Positions 17,859-28,284 of a stretch of DNA of 64,000 nucleotides are shown in pieces (the first letter of the stretch is position 1; the number at the start of each line of letters is the position of its first letter). A program made the translations under genes and the position numbers. The notes beneath the pieces are model-generated. The model had not been told where the DNA came from. It was given only the letters and a program-made list of their open reading frames with translations, and ran no database searches. The stretch spans positions 2,914,001 to 2,978,000 of the forward strand of contig NZ_CP046622.1 of the NCBI RefSeq assembly GCF_009755665.1, read 5' to 3'. Origin of the DNA: Variovorax paradoxus. Lineage in GTDB: Bacteria > Pseudomonadota > Gammaproteobacteria > Burkholderiales > Burkholderiaceae_C.

Positions 17859-18191
17859 ATGAGCGACGTTCCCGCAGGGCTCGAAACCCTGGACTTTTCT
17901 TTCTCCGGCGGCCGCCAGGCCGGTGCCTTTGCGCCGGTGCTGGTCGGCGTCGTCGGTTCCGGCAACCTCGAAGTCATGCTCGAACCCGACGCCGGCAACG
18001 TCTGCGCGGTGCGCGTCGAGACTTCAGCGCGCGGCTTCGGTCCCATCTGGCAGGCCGTGATGAACGACTTCCACGCCCGCCATCCGCTGGCCGGCGTGCG
18101 CGTGTCGATCAACGACATGGGCGCCACGCCCGCGGTGGTAAGCCTGCGGCTCGACCAGGCGGTGGCGGAGATTGCAGGAGGCCGGCCATGA
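17859..18191 (+). CDS. mdcC: Malonate decarboxylase acyl carrier protein (delta subunit)
   Basis: A 110-residue carrier protein. The prosthetic group, 2'-(5''-phosphoribosyl)-3'-dephospho-CoA, is expected on Ser34 in VGVVGSGNLEVMLE, the segment where MdcC proteins are modified. The rest (ARGFGPIWQAVMNDFHARHP, VRVSINDMGATPAVVSLRLD) fits the family to the end. gcaggag precedes the ATG. The stop overlaps the start of mdcD in an ATGA junction, so the two are translationally coupled. Confidence 0.93.
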   Translation: MSDVPAGLETLDFSFSGGRQAGAFAPVLVGVVGSGNLEVMLEPDAGNVCAVRVETSARGFGPIWQAVMNDFHARHPLAGVRVSINDMGATPAVVSLRLDQAVAEIAGGRP

Positions 18192-19078
18192 TCAGCTATG
18201 CCGAATGCTCGGCGCGCGAGCGGCTGGCGCTGCTGCTCGACGCCGGCAGTTTTCATGAATGGCTGCCTCCGAGCGAGCGGGTCACCAGCCCGCACCTGGC
18301 GCAGCTTGGCGTGCCATGTGCATTCGACGACGGCGTGGCAGTCGGCCGCGCTCTGCTCGACGGCCGCAGCGTGTTCGTGGCCGCGCAGGAAGGCGCGTTC
18401 ATGGGCGGCAGTGTCGGCGAGGTGCACGGCGCCAAGCTGGTCGGCTTGCTGCAGCGGGCGCTGCGCGACCGGCCCGCGGCCGTGCTGCTGCTGGCCGAAT
18501 CGGGCGGCGTGCGCTTGCACGAGGCCAACGCCGGGCTTATTGCGGTGTCGGAAGTCATGCGCGCGTTGCTCGACGTGCGCACCGCCGGCATGCCGGTAAT
18601 CGTGCTGATTGGCGGCGCCAACGGCTGCTTCGGCGGCATGGGCATCGTCGCACGCTGCGCCGACTACATCGTGATGAGCGACGTCGGACGGCTGGCAATG
18701 TCGGGCCCGGAGGTGATCGAAGCCTCCCACGGCGTGGACGAATTCGATTCGCGCGACCGCGCACTGGTCTGGCGCACCACCGGCGGCAAGCACCGCTGGC
18801 TCACTGGCGACTGCGATGCGCTGGTCGAAGACGATGTTGCTGCTTTTCGCGCGGCGGCGATTGCAGCGCTATCCGGTTCGAAGCCATTGACCTTGGCCGC
18901 GTTGGAGCAGGAGCACGTGCTGCTCACTGACCGTCTGCACGCCCTGCCCTCCACCGGCTCCACCGCCACCACTGACAGCGACGAAGCAACGCTACTCTGG
19001 ACCGCGCTCGGCATTCCCGATGCACAGCAGGTACCGGAGCTTTCGGTGGACGCCGTCCGCGCGCTGCGCACCGTTTGA
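18188..19078 (+). CDS. mdcD: Malonate decarboxylase beta subunit
   Basis: A 296-residue protein of the biotin-independent decarboxylase beta type. SYAECSARERLALLLDAGSF opens the crotonase-like fold; AAQEGAFMGGSVGEVHGAKL and GGANGCFGGMGIVARCADYI line the malonyl-thioester site. With the gamma subunit it decarboxylates malonyl-ACP to acetyl-ACP. Its start lies inside the end of mdcC and mdcE follows after 22 bases. The lack of any biotin carrier or membrane decarboxylase gene nearby shows this is the soluble, not the sodium-pumping, type. Confidence 0.94.
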   Translation: MISYAECSARERLALLLDAGSFHEWLPPSERVTSPHLAQLGVPCAFDDGVAVGRALLDGRSVFVAAQEGAFMGGSVGEVHGAKLVGLLQRALRDRPAAVLLLAESGGVRLHEANAGLIAVSEVMRALLDVRTAGMPVIVLIGGANGCFGGMGIVARCADYIVMSDVGRLAMSGPEVIEASHGVDEFDSRDRALVWRTTGGKHRWLTGDCDALVEDDVAAFRAAAIAALSGSKPLTLAALEQEHVLLTDRLHALPSTGSTATTDSDEATLLWTALGIPDAQQVPELSVDAVRALRTV

Positions 19079-19100
19079 CAAAGACAGAGAGGGGCAATCC

Positions 19101-19802
19101 ATGCAGTGGAATTCACTCGTCACCCAGCTCTTCGGCCCGTATCACGGCATGCGCGAAGACGGCGACTTTCTGCAAGGCGAAGTCATCTTCGACGGCGAGC
19201 CTGTTGCGGTGATCGGCACCACGCACCATGCACCAATCGGGGTGCGGCTTGCACTGGCGCAAGCGCGCGTGGTGCTGGACACCGTCACGCAGCACCCGGG
19301 CCGACCGATCCTGCTCTTGATCGACACCCAGGGCCAGCAACTGCGCCGGCGCGACGAACTGCTCGGCATCAACCGTGCAATGGCGCACCTGGGCGCGAGC
19401 ATCGACCTGGCGCGGCGGCGCGGCCACCGCGTGATCGGCCTGGTGTACGACCAGGCGCTGTCCGGCGGCTTCATCACCTCGGGGTTGATTGCCGACGCCT
19501 GCTACGCGCTGCCCGAGGCCGAGATTCGCGTGATGCGCATCCCCGCCATGGCGCGCGTGACCAAGCTGCCGGAAGAAAAGCTCACGGCCCTGTCACAGTC
19601 CAACCCGGTGTTCGCCCCCGGCGTGCAGAACTATGTGGCGATGGGCGGCGTGCGTTCGCTTTGGCAGGGCGACTTGCAGGCCTGCCTGCGCGAGGCACTG
19701 GCCCACACACCGACGGAAGACCAACGCGCACGGGACGGCGCCGAACGTGGCGGACGCCGCATGGCCGCTGCTGTCGTGCAGCGCGTGCTGGACGACGCTT
19801 GA
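19101..19802 (+). CDS. mdcE: Malonate decarboxylase gamma subunit
   Basis: A 233-residue protein. It starts MQWNSLVTQLFGPYHGMRED and has VIGTTHHAPIGVRLALAQAR, ILLLIDTQGQQLRRRDELLG and YDQALSGGFITSGLIADACY, the crotonase-like gamma subunit signature. It pairs with MdcD to form the decarboxylase. The start at 19101 follows gaggggcaatcc; an in-frame earlier ATG at 19020 lies within mdcD and is not needed. Confidence 0.93.
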   Translation: MQWNSLVTQLFGPYHGMREDGDFLQGEVIFDGEPVAVIGTTHHAPIGVRLALAQARVVLDTVTQHPGRPILLLIDTQGQQLRRRDELLGINRAMAHLGASIDLARRRGHRVIGLVYDQALSGGFITSGLIADACYALPEAEIRVMRIPAMARVTKLPEEKLTALSQSNPVFAPGVQNYVAMGGVRSLWQGDLQACLREALAHTPTEDQRARDGAERGGRRMAAAVVQRVLDDA

Positions 19803-19837
19803 CCGCCGTCTCCGCCGTCTGAACAGGCAAGACCGCC

Positions 19838-20521
19838 ATGGCTCCACTGCGTCGCCATCAACTCGCCCGGCTTTCCACCAGCGGCTGGGCCGCCGTGCTG
19901 GGCCGGCCGTGGGACGAGCAGGCACGCGAGTGCCTCGCGCATTGGGCGTCGCATCAACTGCCGCTGGTCGTGACGCGGCAGCCAGCCGATTCCGCTGCCA
20001 GCGAACGGCTCGCGCTTGGCTTGCCGGCGCCAGCGCGCTGGGACAAGCGCCGGCTTGCACTGCAGGTGCCACACGCGGCGGTGCTTGGCCTCGACGAGTT
20101 CCCGCGGCTTGCCGACGTGCACGACCTGCTGCCACCGCCAGCCCAAGGCGCGATCAGCGAACTGCTCGGCAGACTCGATGAAGGCCACGCGACGGCGCGC
20201 GTTTTCGGCAGCTACGGCTGGCAGGCGATCAGCGGCCTCGATCACGTGCACGCAGCCTCCGATCTCGATCTGTCGGTCACCGTCGAGGGAGTGGCGCATG
20301 CGGATGCCGTGGCTCGGGCGCTTGCGTCGTTCGAGTCGCCACGGCTGCGGCTGGATGGCGAGCTCCTGTTCAACGACGGCTCGGCGGTGGCATGGCGTGA
20401 ATGGAGCGAGTGGCGCGCCGGCCGCTCGCGCGCCGTGTTGGTCAAGCGGCTCGATGGCGTGTGCCTGCAACGCGATGCCACGTGGTGCGAGCGCGCCGAG
20501 ATGACGGAGCTGGGCGCATGA
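19838..20521 (+). CDS. mdcG: Phosphoribosyl-dephospho-CoA transferase
   Basis: A 227-residue nucleotidyltransferase. VFGSYGWQAISGL followed by ASDLDLSVTVEG gives the GS...DxD pattern that binds metal and the triphosphate. It attaches the phosphoribosyl-dephospho-CoA arm to Ser34 of MdcC. HQLARLSTSGWAAVLGRPWD near the N-terminus also fits MdcG. Its TGA overlaps the ATG of the next gene, whose product makes its substrate, so the maturation pair is coupled. Confidence 0.9.
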   Translation: MAPLRRHQLARLSTSGWAAVLGRPWDEQARECLAHWASHQLPLVVTRQPADSAASERLALGLPAPARWDKRRLALQVPHAAVLGLDEFPRLADVHDLLPPPAQGAISELLGRLDEGHATARVFGSYGWQAISGLDHVHAASDLDLSVTVEGVAHADAVARALASFESPRLRLDGELLFNDGSAVAWREWSEWRAGRSRAVLVKRLDGVCLQRDATWCERAEMTELGA

Positions 20522-21381
20522 AAAGCTCCACCCTTTCCCTGCAGGCGCAAGCGCCGCTCACGCCGCAGATGATCGGCCGCGCCGCCACGCTCGCGCTCTA
20601 CGACGAGCTCTCGCTGTCGCCCAAGCCCGGCCTGGTCACGTTGATCGACCGCGGCAGCCACGACGACATGGACGCGCACACCTTCATGCGCAGCCTGTTC
20701 TCGCTGCGCCGCTACTTCGTGCAGATTGCCGAGGCCGGCGCAGAGGGCGCGAATTTTCCGGTGCTTGAACGGCATGGCATTGCGGCCGAGGCGCGCATGC
20801 TGGCCGCCACCGGCGGCGTCAACACGCACCGCGGCGCCATTTTTATGCTCGGCCTGCTGTGCGCGGCGGCAGGTGCCTCGCTACGGGAGCAAGGCGGTTC
20901 ACTGCACCCGGCCGGCTTGCGTGATGCGCTGCGCCGCCACTGGGGCGATGCACTGGCCAGGCGCAGCCAGCGGCCGTCCGCGTTGCCCGGTGGCATCGCC
21001 GCACGGCGCCACGGCCTGCGCAGCGCATCCGAAGAGGCGGCGCTGGGCTTCCCGGTGCTGTTCGAGACAGCCTTGCCGGCCTTGCAGCGCGCGCTGGCCC
21101 GCGGCCTCACGGCTCGCCAGGCCCGCCTCGATGCCTTGTTCCACATCATCGCGGTGCTGGACGACAGCAACCTGGCGCACCGCGGCGGTCTTGCAGGGCT
21201 GCGCGGCGCCCAACGCGCGGCGCAGGGCTTTCTGGACCGGGGAGGCATCGCACGGCCCCAAGGGCTCCAGGAGGCGCAGGCCATTGCAGACGACTTCGTG
21301 CGGCAGCGGTTGTCGCCCGGCGGCGCGGCAGACACGCTCGCCGCTGCCTGCTGGCTCCACCGCGTGTGTTCGGCCCCATGA
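20518..21381 (+). CDS. mdcB: Triphosphoribosyl-dephospho-CoA synthase
   Basis: A 287-residue CitG-family protein. YDELSLSPKPGLVTLIDRGS, FMRSLFSLRRYF, ARMLAATGGVNTHRGAIFML and DALFHIIAVLDDSNLAHRGG are the family's helical motifs. It joins dephospho-CoA and ATP to make the prosthetic group precursor used by MdcG. Start at 20518 is given by the ATGA overlap with mdcG; the longer frame from 20401 lies within mdcG. Confidence 0.93.
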   Translation: MKSSTLSLQAQAPLTPQMIGRAATLALYDELSLSPKPGLVTLIDRGSHDDMDAHTFMRSLFSLRRYFVQIAEAGAEGANFPVLERHGIAAEARMLAATGGVNTHRGAIFMLGLLCAAAGASLREQGGSLHPAGLRDALRRHWGDALARRSQRPSALPGGIAARRHGLRSASEEAALGFPVLFETALPALQRALARGLTARQARLDALFHIIAVLDDSNLAHRGGLAGLRGAQRAAQGFLDRGGIARPQGLQEAQAIADDFVRQRLSPGGAADTLAAACWLHRVCSAP

Positions 21382-22283
21382 GCTACGCGCTGCTTTTTTC
21401 CGGCCAAGGCACCCAGCACCCTGCCATGCTTCCCTGGCTGGGGGACGACGCCATCGTGCGCGGCATGTGCGCGCAGCTCGGCATCGACGATTGGCGCCGT
21501 GCGCTCGCCGATCCGGAATGGGCTGAACGGAACAGCAATGCGCAATTGCTCCTGACGAGCCTTGCGTTGGCAGCCTGGGGGCAGCTCGCGCCCATCGTTC
21601 CACCGCCGGCCGCGGTGGCCGGCTACAGCGTCGGCGAACTGGCCGCCTTCAGCGCGGCCGGTGTGATCGATTCCGGTACGGCGGCGTCGCTTGCACCGCA
21701 GCGGGCCGAGGCAATGGACCGTTGCGCCGCGCATGCGCCCGGTGGCCTGCTGGCTGTCAGCGGCCTGCCGGAGCAGCGCCTCGAGCAGTTGCGCATCGAA
21801 GCTGGACTCGCGCTCGCCATTCGCAACGGCAATGCCAGCGTGGTTCTCGGCGGCCCGGTTGCCGCGCTGGATGAGGCGGAGCGCATGGCCATGGCAGCCG
21901 GTGCGCACTGCACGCGCCTGCGGGTCAACGTCGCCTCTCACACGCCCCGGATGCGCGAGGCGGCAAAGAGCTTTTTTCAGACCCTCGCGCAGGTGCCTTT
22001 TCGCGCGCCCCGCGTGGCGCTGTTCAGCAACACGGGGGAGCGCATGCGCGATGCGAACTCTGCACGCACGGCTTTGGCGGCCCAGATTGCGCAGAAGGTT
22101 CGCTGGGACGAATGCATGGAAAACATCATGGCGCGGCAGGTGCGCTGCGTGCTGGAGGTGGGGCCGGGCCAGGCGCTGGCGCGCATGTGGAACCAGCGCT
22201 ATTCCACCGTTCCGGCACGCGCCTGCGACGACTTCCGCAGCGCCGCGGCAGTCGCCGCCTGGCTGAACAGCCACTCGGACTGA
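21378..22283 (+). CDS. mdcH: Malonate decarboxylase epsilon subunit (malonyl transferase)
   Basis: A 301-residue FabD-like acyltransferase. LLFSGQGTQHP at residues 5-15 and GYSVGELAAF with the nucleophile Ser84 are the hallmark motifs; NVASHTPRM contains the catalytic His region. MdcH loads malonyl from malonyl-CoA onto the carrier to start the cycle. It overlaps mdcB by four bases and is the last mdc gene. The order A-C-D-E-G-B-H is that of the Acinetobacter type operon. Confidence 0.92.
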   Translation: MSYALLFSGQGTQHPAMLPWLGDDAIVRGMCAQLGIDDWRRALADPEWAERNSNAQLLLTSLALAAWGQLAPIVPPPAAVAGYSVGELAAFSAAGVIDSGTAASLAPQRAEAMDRCAAHAPGGLLAVSGLPEQRLEQLRIEAGLALAIRNGNASVVLGGPVAALDEAERMAMAAGAHCTRLRVNVASHTPRMREAAKSFFQTLAQVPFRAPRVALFSNTGERMRDANSARTALAAQIAQKVRWDECMENIMARQVRCVLEVGPGQALARMWNQRYSTVPARACDDFRSAAAVAAWLNSHSD

Positions 22284-22349
22284 GCAGTCGTTCGGACCGA
22301 TGAAACAGTCCACTTGACGTCTTTTGAATCGAGCAACAGGAGATCCATC

Positions 22350-24317
<1,968 letters not shown>

Positions 24318-24325
24318 GGGCAGCA

Positions 24326-24703
24326 TCACGGCTCCGGCCGCCTCCATAGCCAGACGGCAACCACGGCCATGAGTAGCGGCGCGCCGATCTTCACGGCGAT
24401 GTGGGCGCCGGTGGCCAGCAGCACGGCCGAACTGAAGGCCATCATCCAGCTGGCCGCCCACTTCGCGCGGCGCGGTACGCAGCCGCCCTCCCGCCATTGC
24501 CGGATGTACTTGCCATAGCGCGGGTGCCCGACAAGCCACTGCTCCAAAGCAGGCCAGCCGTGCCCGCCCGCCCAGGCGGCGGCAAGCAGAAAAGGCACCG
24601 TGGGCAGAACGGGCAGAAAGACGCCGAGCAGGCCGAGAGCGACCAGCACCAGCGCCAGCACACGCCAGAGCACTTTTGCGAAGGAAGCGCCGAGCCGCCT
24701 CAA
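24326..24703 (-). CDS. DUF454/YbaN-family small membrane protein
   Basis: A 125-residue protein with a family signature near the N-terminus: LALVLVALGLLGVFLPVLPT then VPFLLAAAWAGGHGWPALEQ and WLVGHPRYGKYIRQWREGG. Two or three further helices finish the protein (AAGHIAVKI-like C-terminus ending WLWRRPEP). Function unknown; members sit in the inner membrane. I place the start at TTG 24703, because a perfect AGGAGG lies seven bases upstream; the longer frame to 24847 has no such site. It ends nine bases from acs on the opposite strand. Confidence 0.8.
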   Translation of the reverse strand: MRRLGASFAKVLWRVLALVLVALGLLGVFLPVLPTVPFLLAAAWAGGHGWPALEQWLVGHPRYGKYIRQWREGGCVPRRAKWAASWMMAFSSAVLLATGAHIAVKIGAPLLMAVVAVWLWRRPEP

Positions 24704-24812
24704 CGGGCGCCTCCTCTGGAATGCTCTGACGAAAACGAGGGCTGCAGCATCGGCCGATGGTAGGCCACTGCCAATTGAAACAACTTGGTCGAATGCCTGG
24801 CCGATCTCTTGC

Positions 24813-27161
24813 CTACAGCTCCAGTACCAACCGGCCCTCGCAAGCACGCGAACAGCAGGCCATCATCCGCGTGTTGGCCTCTCGCTCCGGGCGGGTCAGC
24901 ACCATGTCGCGATGGTCCACCTTGCCGGACAGTACCCGCACTTCGCACGAACCGCAAAGGCCCTCCTCGCAGTCACTCTGCACATCCACATTGGCCGCGC
25001 GCAAGGCGGTCAGCAGTGTCTGGTCCGGCGGCACGGTGACGACCAGGCCTGAATCCTTCAGCTCGACTTCGAACGCATGTTCCTTCGAAGGGTCGAGCGT
25101 GGCCAGGGTCGATTCGAAATGCTCGACGCGCAAGGCGCCCTCGGGCCATGCGGCGCAGCAGCCTTCGAGCGCCTCCAGCATCCGCAGCGGCCCGCAGGCA
25201 TAGACCTGGGCACCAGGCACCGGTTCGGCGAGCAGCGACCGCAGATCGCAGCGCCGGCCTTCGTCGCCCGCATACACGTGCAGCCGCTCGCCGTGCAACG
25301 CCGCAAGCTCGTCCAGAAAGGCCATGTGCTTGCGGCTGCGGCCGCTGTAGTGCAGCTCGTAGTCGATGCCCAGCGCCTTCGCGCGGCGTGCCATTGCGCT
25401 CACGGGCGTGATGCCGATGCCGCCCGCGATGAAGACCGCCTTCTTCAGCGACTCGTCGAGGCGGAAATGATTGCGCGGCCCGCGAATGCGCAGCCGGTCG
25501 CCGGCTTTCACTTGCGTGTGCACCCAGGCCGACCCGCCGCGCCCCTCGGGCTCGTGCAGCACCGCAATCTCCAGCACGCCGGAATCCTCCGGGTCGCCGC
25601 AAAGAGAGTACTGGCGCGACAGCTCGGACGAGCCGCACTCCACGTCGATGTGCGAACCCGCGCTCCAGCGCGGCAGCGGCTTGCCGTCGGGCGACACCAG
25701 GCGAAGCTTCACCACGCCCTCGGCTACGCGCGTCACGCGCTCCACCACCACGGGCCGCGACACGGCATGCCGCGAAGTTTCGCCAACGCGCACCGGCAAC
25801 TGCAGCTCTCGCAGCGCCGGGTTCCGGCGTTCGGGGTTGGCCGCGGGGTCCCACTCGACCCACAGGTGCTCAGGTCCGCGGAACGAGGTGTTCGGCACAT
25901 ACGTGAAGCTCTGCTGCGCAAGCCGCATGTGCGGCAGCCGCCGCGTGAACTCCGAGAGGAAGACCTGCATTTCCATGCGCGCGAGGTTCTTGCCCATGCA
26001 CTGGTGCGACCCGTAGCCGAAGGTCAGGTGGTCGCTCGCGTTGTCACGGCGGATGTCGAACAGGTCCGCGTCAGCAAAATGCGCCTCGTCGTGGTTGGCC
26101 GACGAAGTGACGATCAGGAGCCGCGACCCGGCGAGCAAATCCACGCCGCCCACCTGCGTATCCCTGGTGACAAGGCGTCGCCAAGCGGCCACCGATCCGT
26201 TGTGCCGCAGGCACTCTTCCACCGCGTTGGGAATGAGGCCCGGGTCTTCGCACAGCTCTTGCCACGCCTTGGGATGCTGCAGCAGCAGCTTCACCGCGTT
26301 GGCGGTGGCATTGGCCGTGGTCTCGTGCGCGGCCACGATGCCAGCCATCATCATCGAGTGCAGGTACGAATCCGTCACAACCTCGGGGTGCTGCTTCTGC
26401 TTGCGGATGCCGTATTGCATCCAGCCGGGCGCATCGGGGTCTTGCCGCATCTTCTCTAGCACCTTGCCGGCGTACTGCCAGAAATTGCCCACTGCATGCG
26501 CCACGGCCACCTGCTCCTCAGGCTTGGGCCGGCCCCAGGTGTTGACGGTGTGCGCAATCGAATACTTGCGGAGCGTGTCCATGTCTTCCTCGGGCACGCC
26601 CAGGAAATGCAGCGCCACCGTCAGCGGAATTTCCCACAGCATCTGGTCCACGAGGTCGGCCTTGCCGTCGTCGATGAAGCGGTCGACATAGGTGCGGGCC
26701 AGCTCGCGCACCATCGGCTCGTGGTGCTTGAGCGCCTCGGGCGTGAACGGGTCCATCAACACGCGGCGGCGCGGCATGTGGGCGGGCTCGTCCTCGTTCA
26801 CCAGCGTGCGGTTCAGCGCGAAGCCATAGGAGGCGAGCACGGCATTGGCCTCGTCGCTCGTAGGCGTGATTTTCTCCAGCGCATTCGAAGGGCTGAAGGT
26901 GATGTTGTCGCGGAACACCGCCTTGATGTCGTCATAGCGCGTGATCACCCAGTAGCCGAGCTTGGGGCTGTAGAAGATCGGCTCCTTCTCGCGCGCCCAG
27001 CGCACGTACTCGGGAGGGTCCTGCTGGTAGCCGTCTTCGAAGGGGTCGAACTCGGCGGCGCGCGCGCTCACGGGGCAGCCGGTGGGCGTGCGCTCGGAAG
27101 ACAACGGCCCGTGCGCGACAGGACAGCCGGAGGAGCGCGAGGGAATGGCGGTATCTGACAT
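24813..27161 (-). CDS. Self-sufficient cytochrome P450 fused to reductase and ferredoxin (CYP116B type)
   Basis: A 782-residue three-domain monooxygenase. The P450 part covers residues 1-440: I-helix AHETT at 278-282, ExxR at 316-319 and heme-binding FGYGSHQCMG with Cys388. Residues 455-690 are a phthalate-dioxygenase-reductase type FMN/NADH domain (SRQYSLCGDP; GIGITPVSAM; VYACGPLRMLEAL). The C-terminus is a plant-type [2Fe-2S] ferredoxin with Cys731, 736, 739 and 769. It needs no partner to move electrons from NAD(P)H to heme. Known relatives oxidise aromatics, alkanes and thiocarbamates; the substrate here is unknown. The TctC gene 21 bases upstream is probably in the same operon. Confidence 0.96.
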   Translation of the reverse strand: MSDTAIPSRSSGCPVAHGPLSSERTPTGCPVSARAAEFDPFEDGYQQDPPEYVRWAREKEPIFYSPKLGYWVITRYDDIKAVFRDNITFSPSNALEKITPTSDEANAVLASYGFALNRTLVNEDEPAHMPRRRVLMDPFTPEALKHHEPMVRELARTYVDRFIDDGKADLVDQMLWEIPLTVALHFLGVPEEDMDTLRKYSIAHTVNTWGRPKPEEQVAVAHAVGNFWQYAGKVLEKMRQDPDAPGWMQYGIRKQKQHPEVVTDSYLHSMMMAGIVAAHETTANATANAVKLLLQHPKAWQELCEDPGLIPNAVEECLRHNGSVAAWRRLVTRDTQVGGVDLLAGSRLLIVTSSANHDEAHFADADLFDIRRDNASDHLTFGYGSHQCMGKNLARMEMQVFLSEFTRRLPHMRLAQQSFTYVPNTSFRGPEHLWVEWDPAANPERRNPALRELQLPVRVGETSRHAVSRPVVVERVTRVAEGVVKLRLVSPDGKPLPRWSAGSHIDVECGSSELSRQYSLCGDPEDSGVLEIAVLHEPEGRGGSAWVHTQVKAGDRLRIRGPRNHFRLDESLKKAVFIAGGIGITPVSAMARRAKALGIDYELHYSGRSRKHMAFLDELAALHGERLHVYAGDEGRRCDLRSLLAEPVPGAQVYACGPLRMLEALEGCCAAWPEGALRVEHFESTLATLDPSKEHAFEVELKDSGLVVTVPPDQTLLTALRAANVDVQSDCEEGLCGSCEVRVLSGKVDHRDMVLTRPEREANTRMMACCSRACEGRLVLEL

Positions 27162-27182
27162 GGGCGGTGCTCCCCGGTCTCG

Positions 27183-28151
27183 TCAATCCAGCGTGATCTT
27201 CAGGTCGCGAATGAGCTTGTGCCAGCGCGCCGTCTCGCTTTTGAGCAGCGCGGCATATTGGGCGGGCGTGTTGGCCACCGGCTCGACGCCGAAATCGACC
27301 ATGCGCGTGCGCACCGAGGGCTCGTTGATCGCCGCCACCAGTTGGCGATTGAGCGTGTTCACCACCTCCGGGGGCGTGGCCGAGGGAACCACTACTCCGA
27401 CCAGCGCCGCGGCTTCGACGTTCTTGTAGCCGAGCTCTGCGAAGGTGGGCACGTCGGGCAGCTGCGGCAGGCGCGTCGGGTTGGCCACCGCCAGCGCGCG
27501 GACCTTGCCGCCCTTGATGAACCCGGCACCGGCCGCCAGGTCGACCATCATGGCCGGCAGCTGCCCGCCCACCACGTCGGCCAGCGCCGGCGCGGCACCG
27601 CGGTACGGAACGTGAACCATGAACAGGCCGGCCTCCACCTTGAGCAGTTCCATCGCCAGGTGATGCGGGCTGCCCGCGCCCGCCGAGGCGTAGCTCACGT
27701 CGCCCGGCTTTGCCTTGGCCTTAGCGATGAAATCCTTGGCCGTGGCAATGCCGGAATTGGCGCCAACCACCAGGATCATCGGGAACCTGCCCATCAGCGT
27801 GACCGGTGCCAGGTCCTTGGTGGGGCTGTACGAGAGCGACTTGTAGAGCGCCGGGTTGAACACCAGCGTGCCGTTGTCGGCCGACAGCACGGTGTAGCCG
27901 TCGGCCGGCGCGCGCGCCGTTTCAGCTGCGGCCAGTGCGGTGTTGCCGCCGGGCTTGTTGTCCACCAGCACCGGCTGGCCGACCTGGGTGGAGAGTGTCT
28001 GCGCCACCGTGCGCGCCAAAAAATCGGAGCCGCCACCTGCCGCGTACGGAACGAGCCAGCGGATGGGCTTGGCCGGAAAGGTTTGGGCACTGGCGCCGGC
28101 CGCCGCAAGAAGGGAAAGAACGGCAAGGCAGTGGGCAAGACGGTTTTTCAT
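27183..28151 (-). CDS. TctC/Bug-family periplasmic solute-binding protein
   Basis: A 322-residue protein with signal peptide MKNRLAHCLAVLSLLAAAGA ending near ASAQ. The mature part shows the Bug fold: FPAKPIRWLVPYAAGGGSDF, VLVDNKPGGNTALAAAETAR and ADGYTVLSADNGTLVFNPAL. Such proteins capture carboxylates, often through water-bridged carboxyl binding. It is the first gene of an operon with the P450, so its ligand is probably the P450 substrate or a related acid. There are no TctA/TctB genes beside it. Confidence 0.92.
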   Translation of the reverse strand: MKNRLAHCLAVLSLLAAAGASAQTFPAKPIRWLVPYAAGGGSDFLARTVAQTLSTQVGQPVLVDNKPGGNTALAAAETARAPADGYTVLSADNGTLVFNPALYKSLSYSPTKDLAPVTLMGRFPMILVVGANSGIATAKDFIAKAKAKPGDVSYASAGAGSPHHLAMELLKVEAGLFMVHVPYRGAAPALADVVGGQLPAMMVDLAAGAGFIKGGKVRALAVANPTRLPQLPDVPTFAELGYKNVEAAALVGVVVPSATPPEVVNTLNRQLVAAINEPSVRTRMVDFGVEPVANTPAQYAALLKSETARWHKLIRDLKITLD

Positions 28152-28178
28152 GAAAGTCTCCAGTTGGCGTAGTTTCGT

Positions 28179-28207
28179 ATTGCGTAAATATCATACGCAT
28201 TGCGTAA
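28179..28207. promoter_or_regulatory. Likely IclR operator: repeated and inverted TGCGTA
   Basis: ATTGCGTAA occurs at 28179-28187 and again at 28199-28207, exactly 20 bases apart, about two helix turns. Between them TGCGTA (28181-28186) and TACGCA (28194-28199) form a perfect inverted repeat with a seven-base spacer. It lies between the TctC-P450 operon and the divergent IclR gene. A near-palindrome AGGGCTAACCCT follows at 28220-28231. Confidence 0.6.
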
Positions 28208-28284
28208 TGATGATTCTTGAGGGCTAACCCTGCGTCCGACCGCTTCTCCTGCCAGCCAGCTCCACCAACTACCATCAAGCGCAC

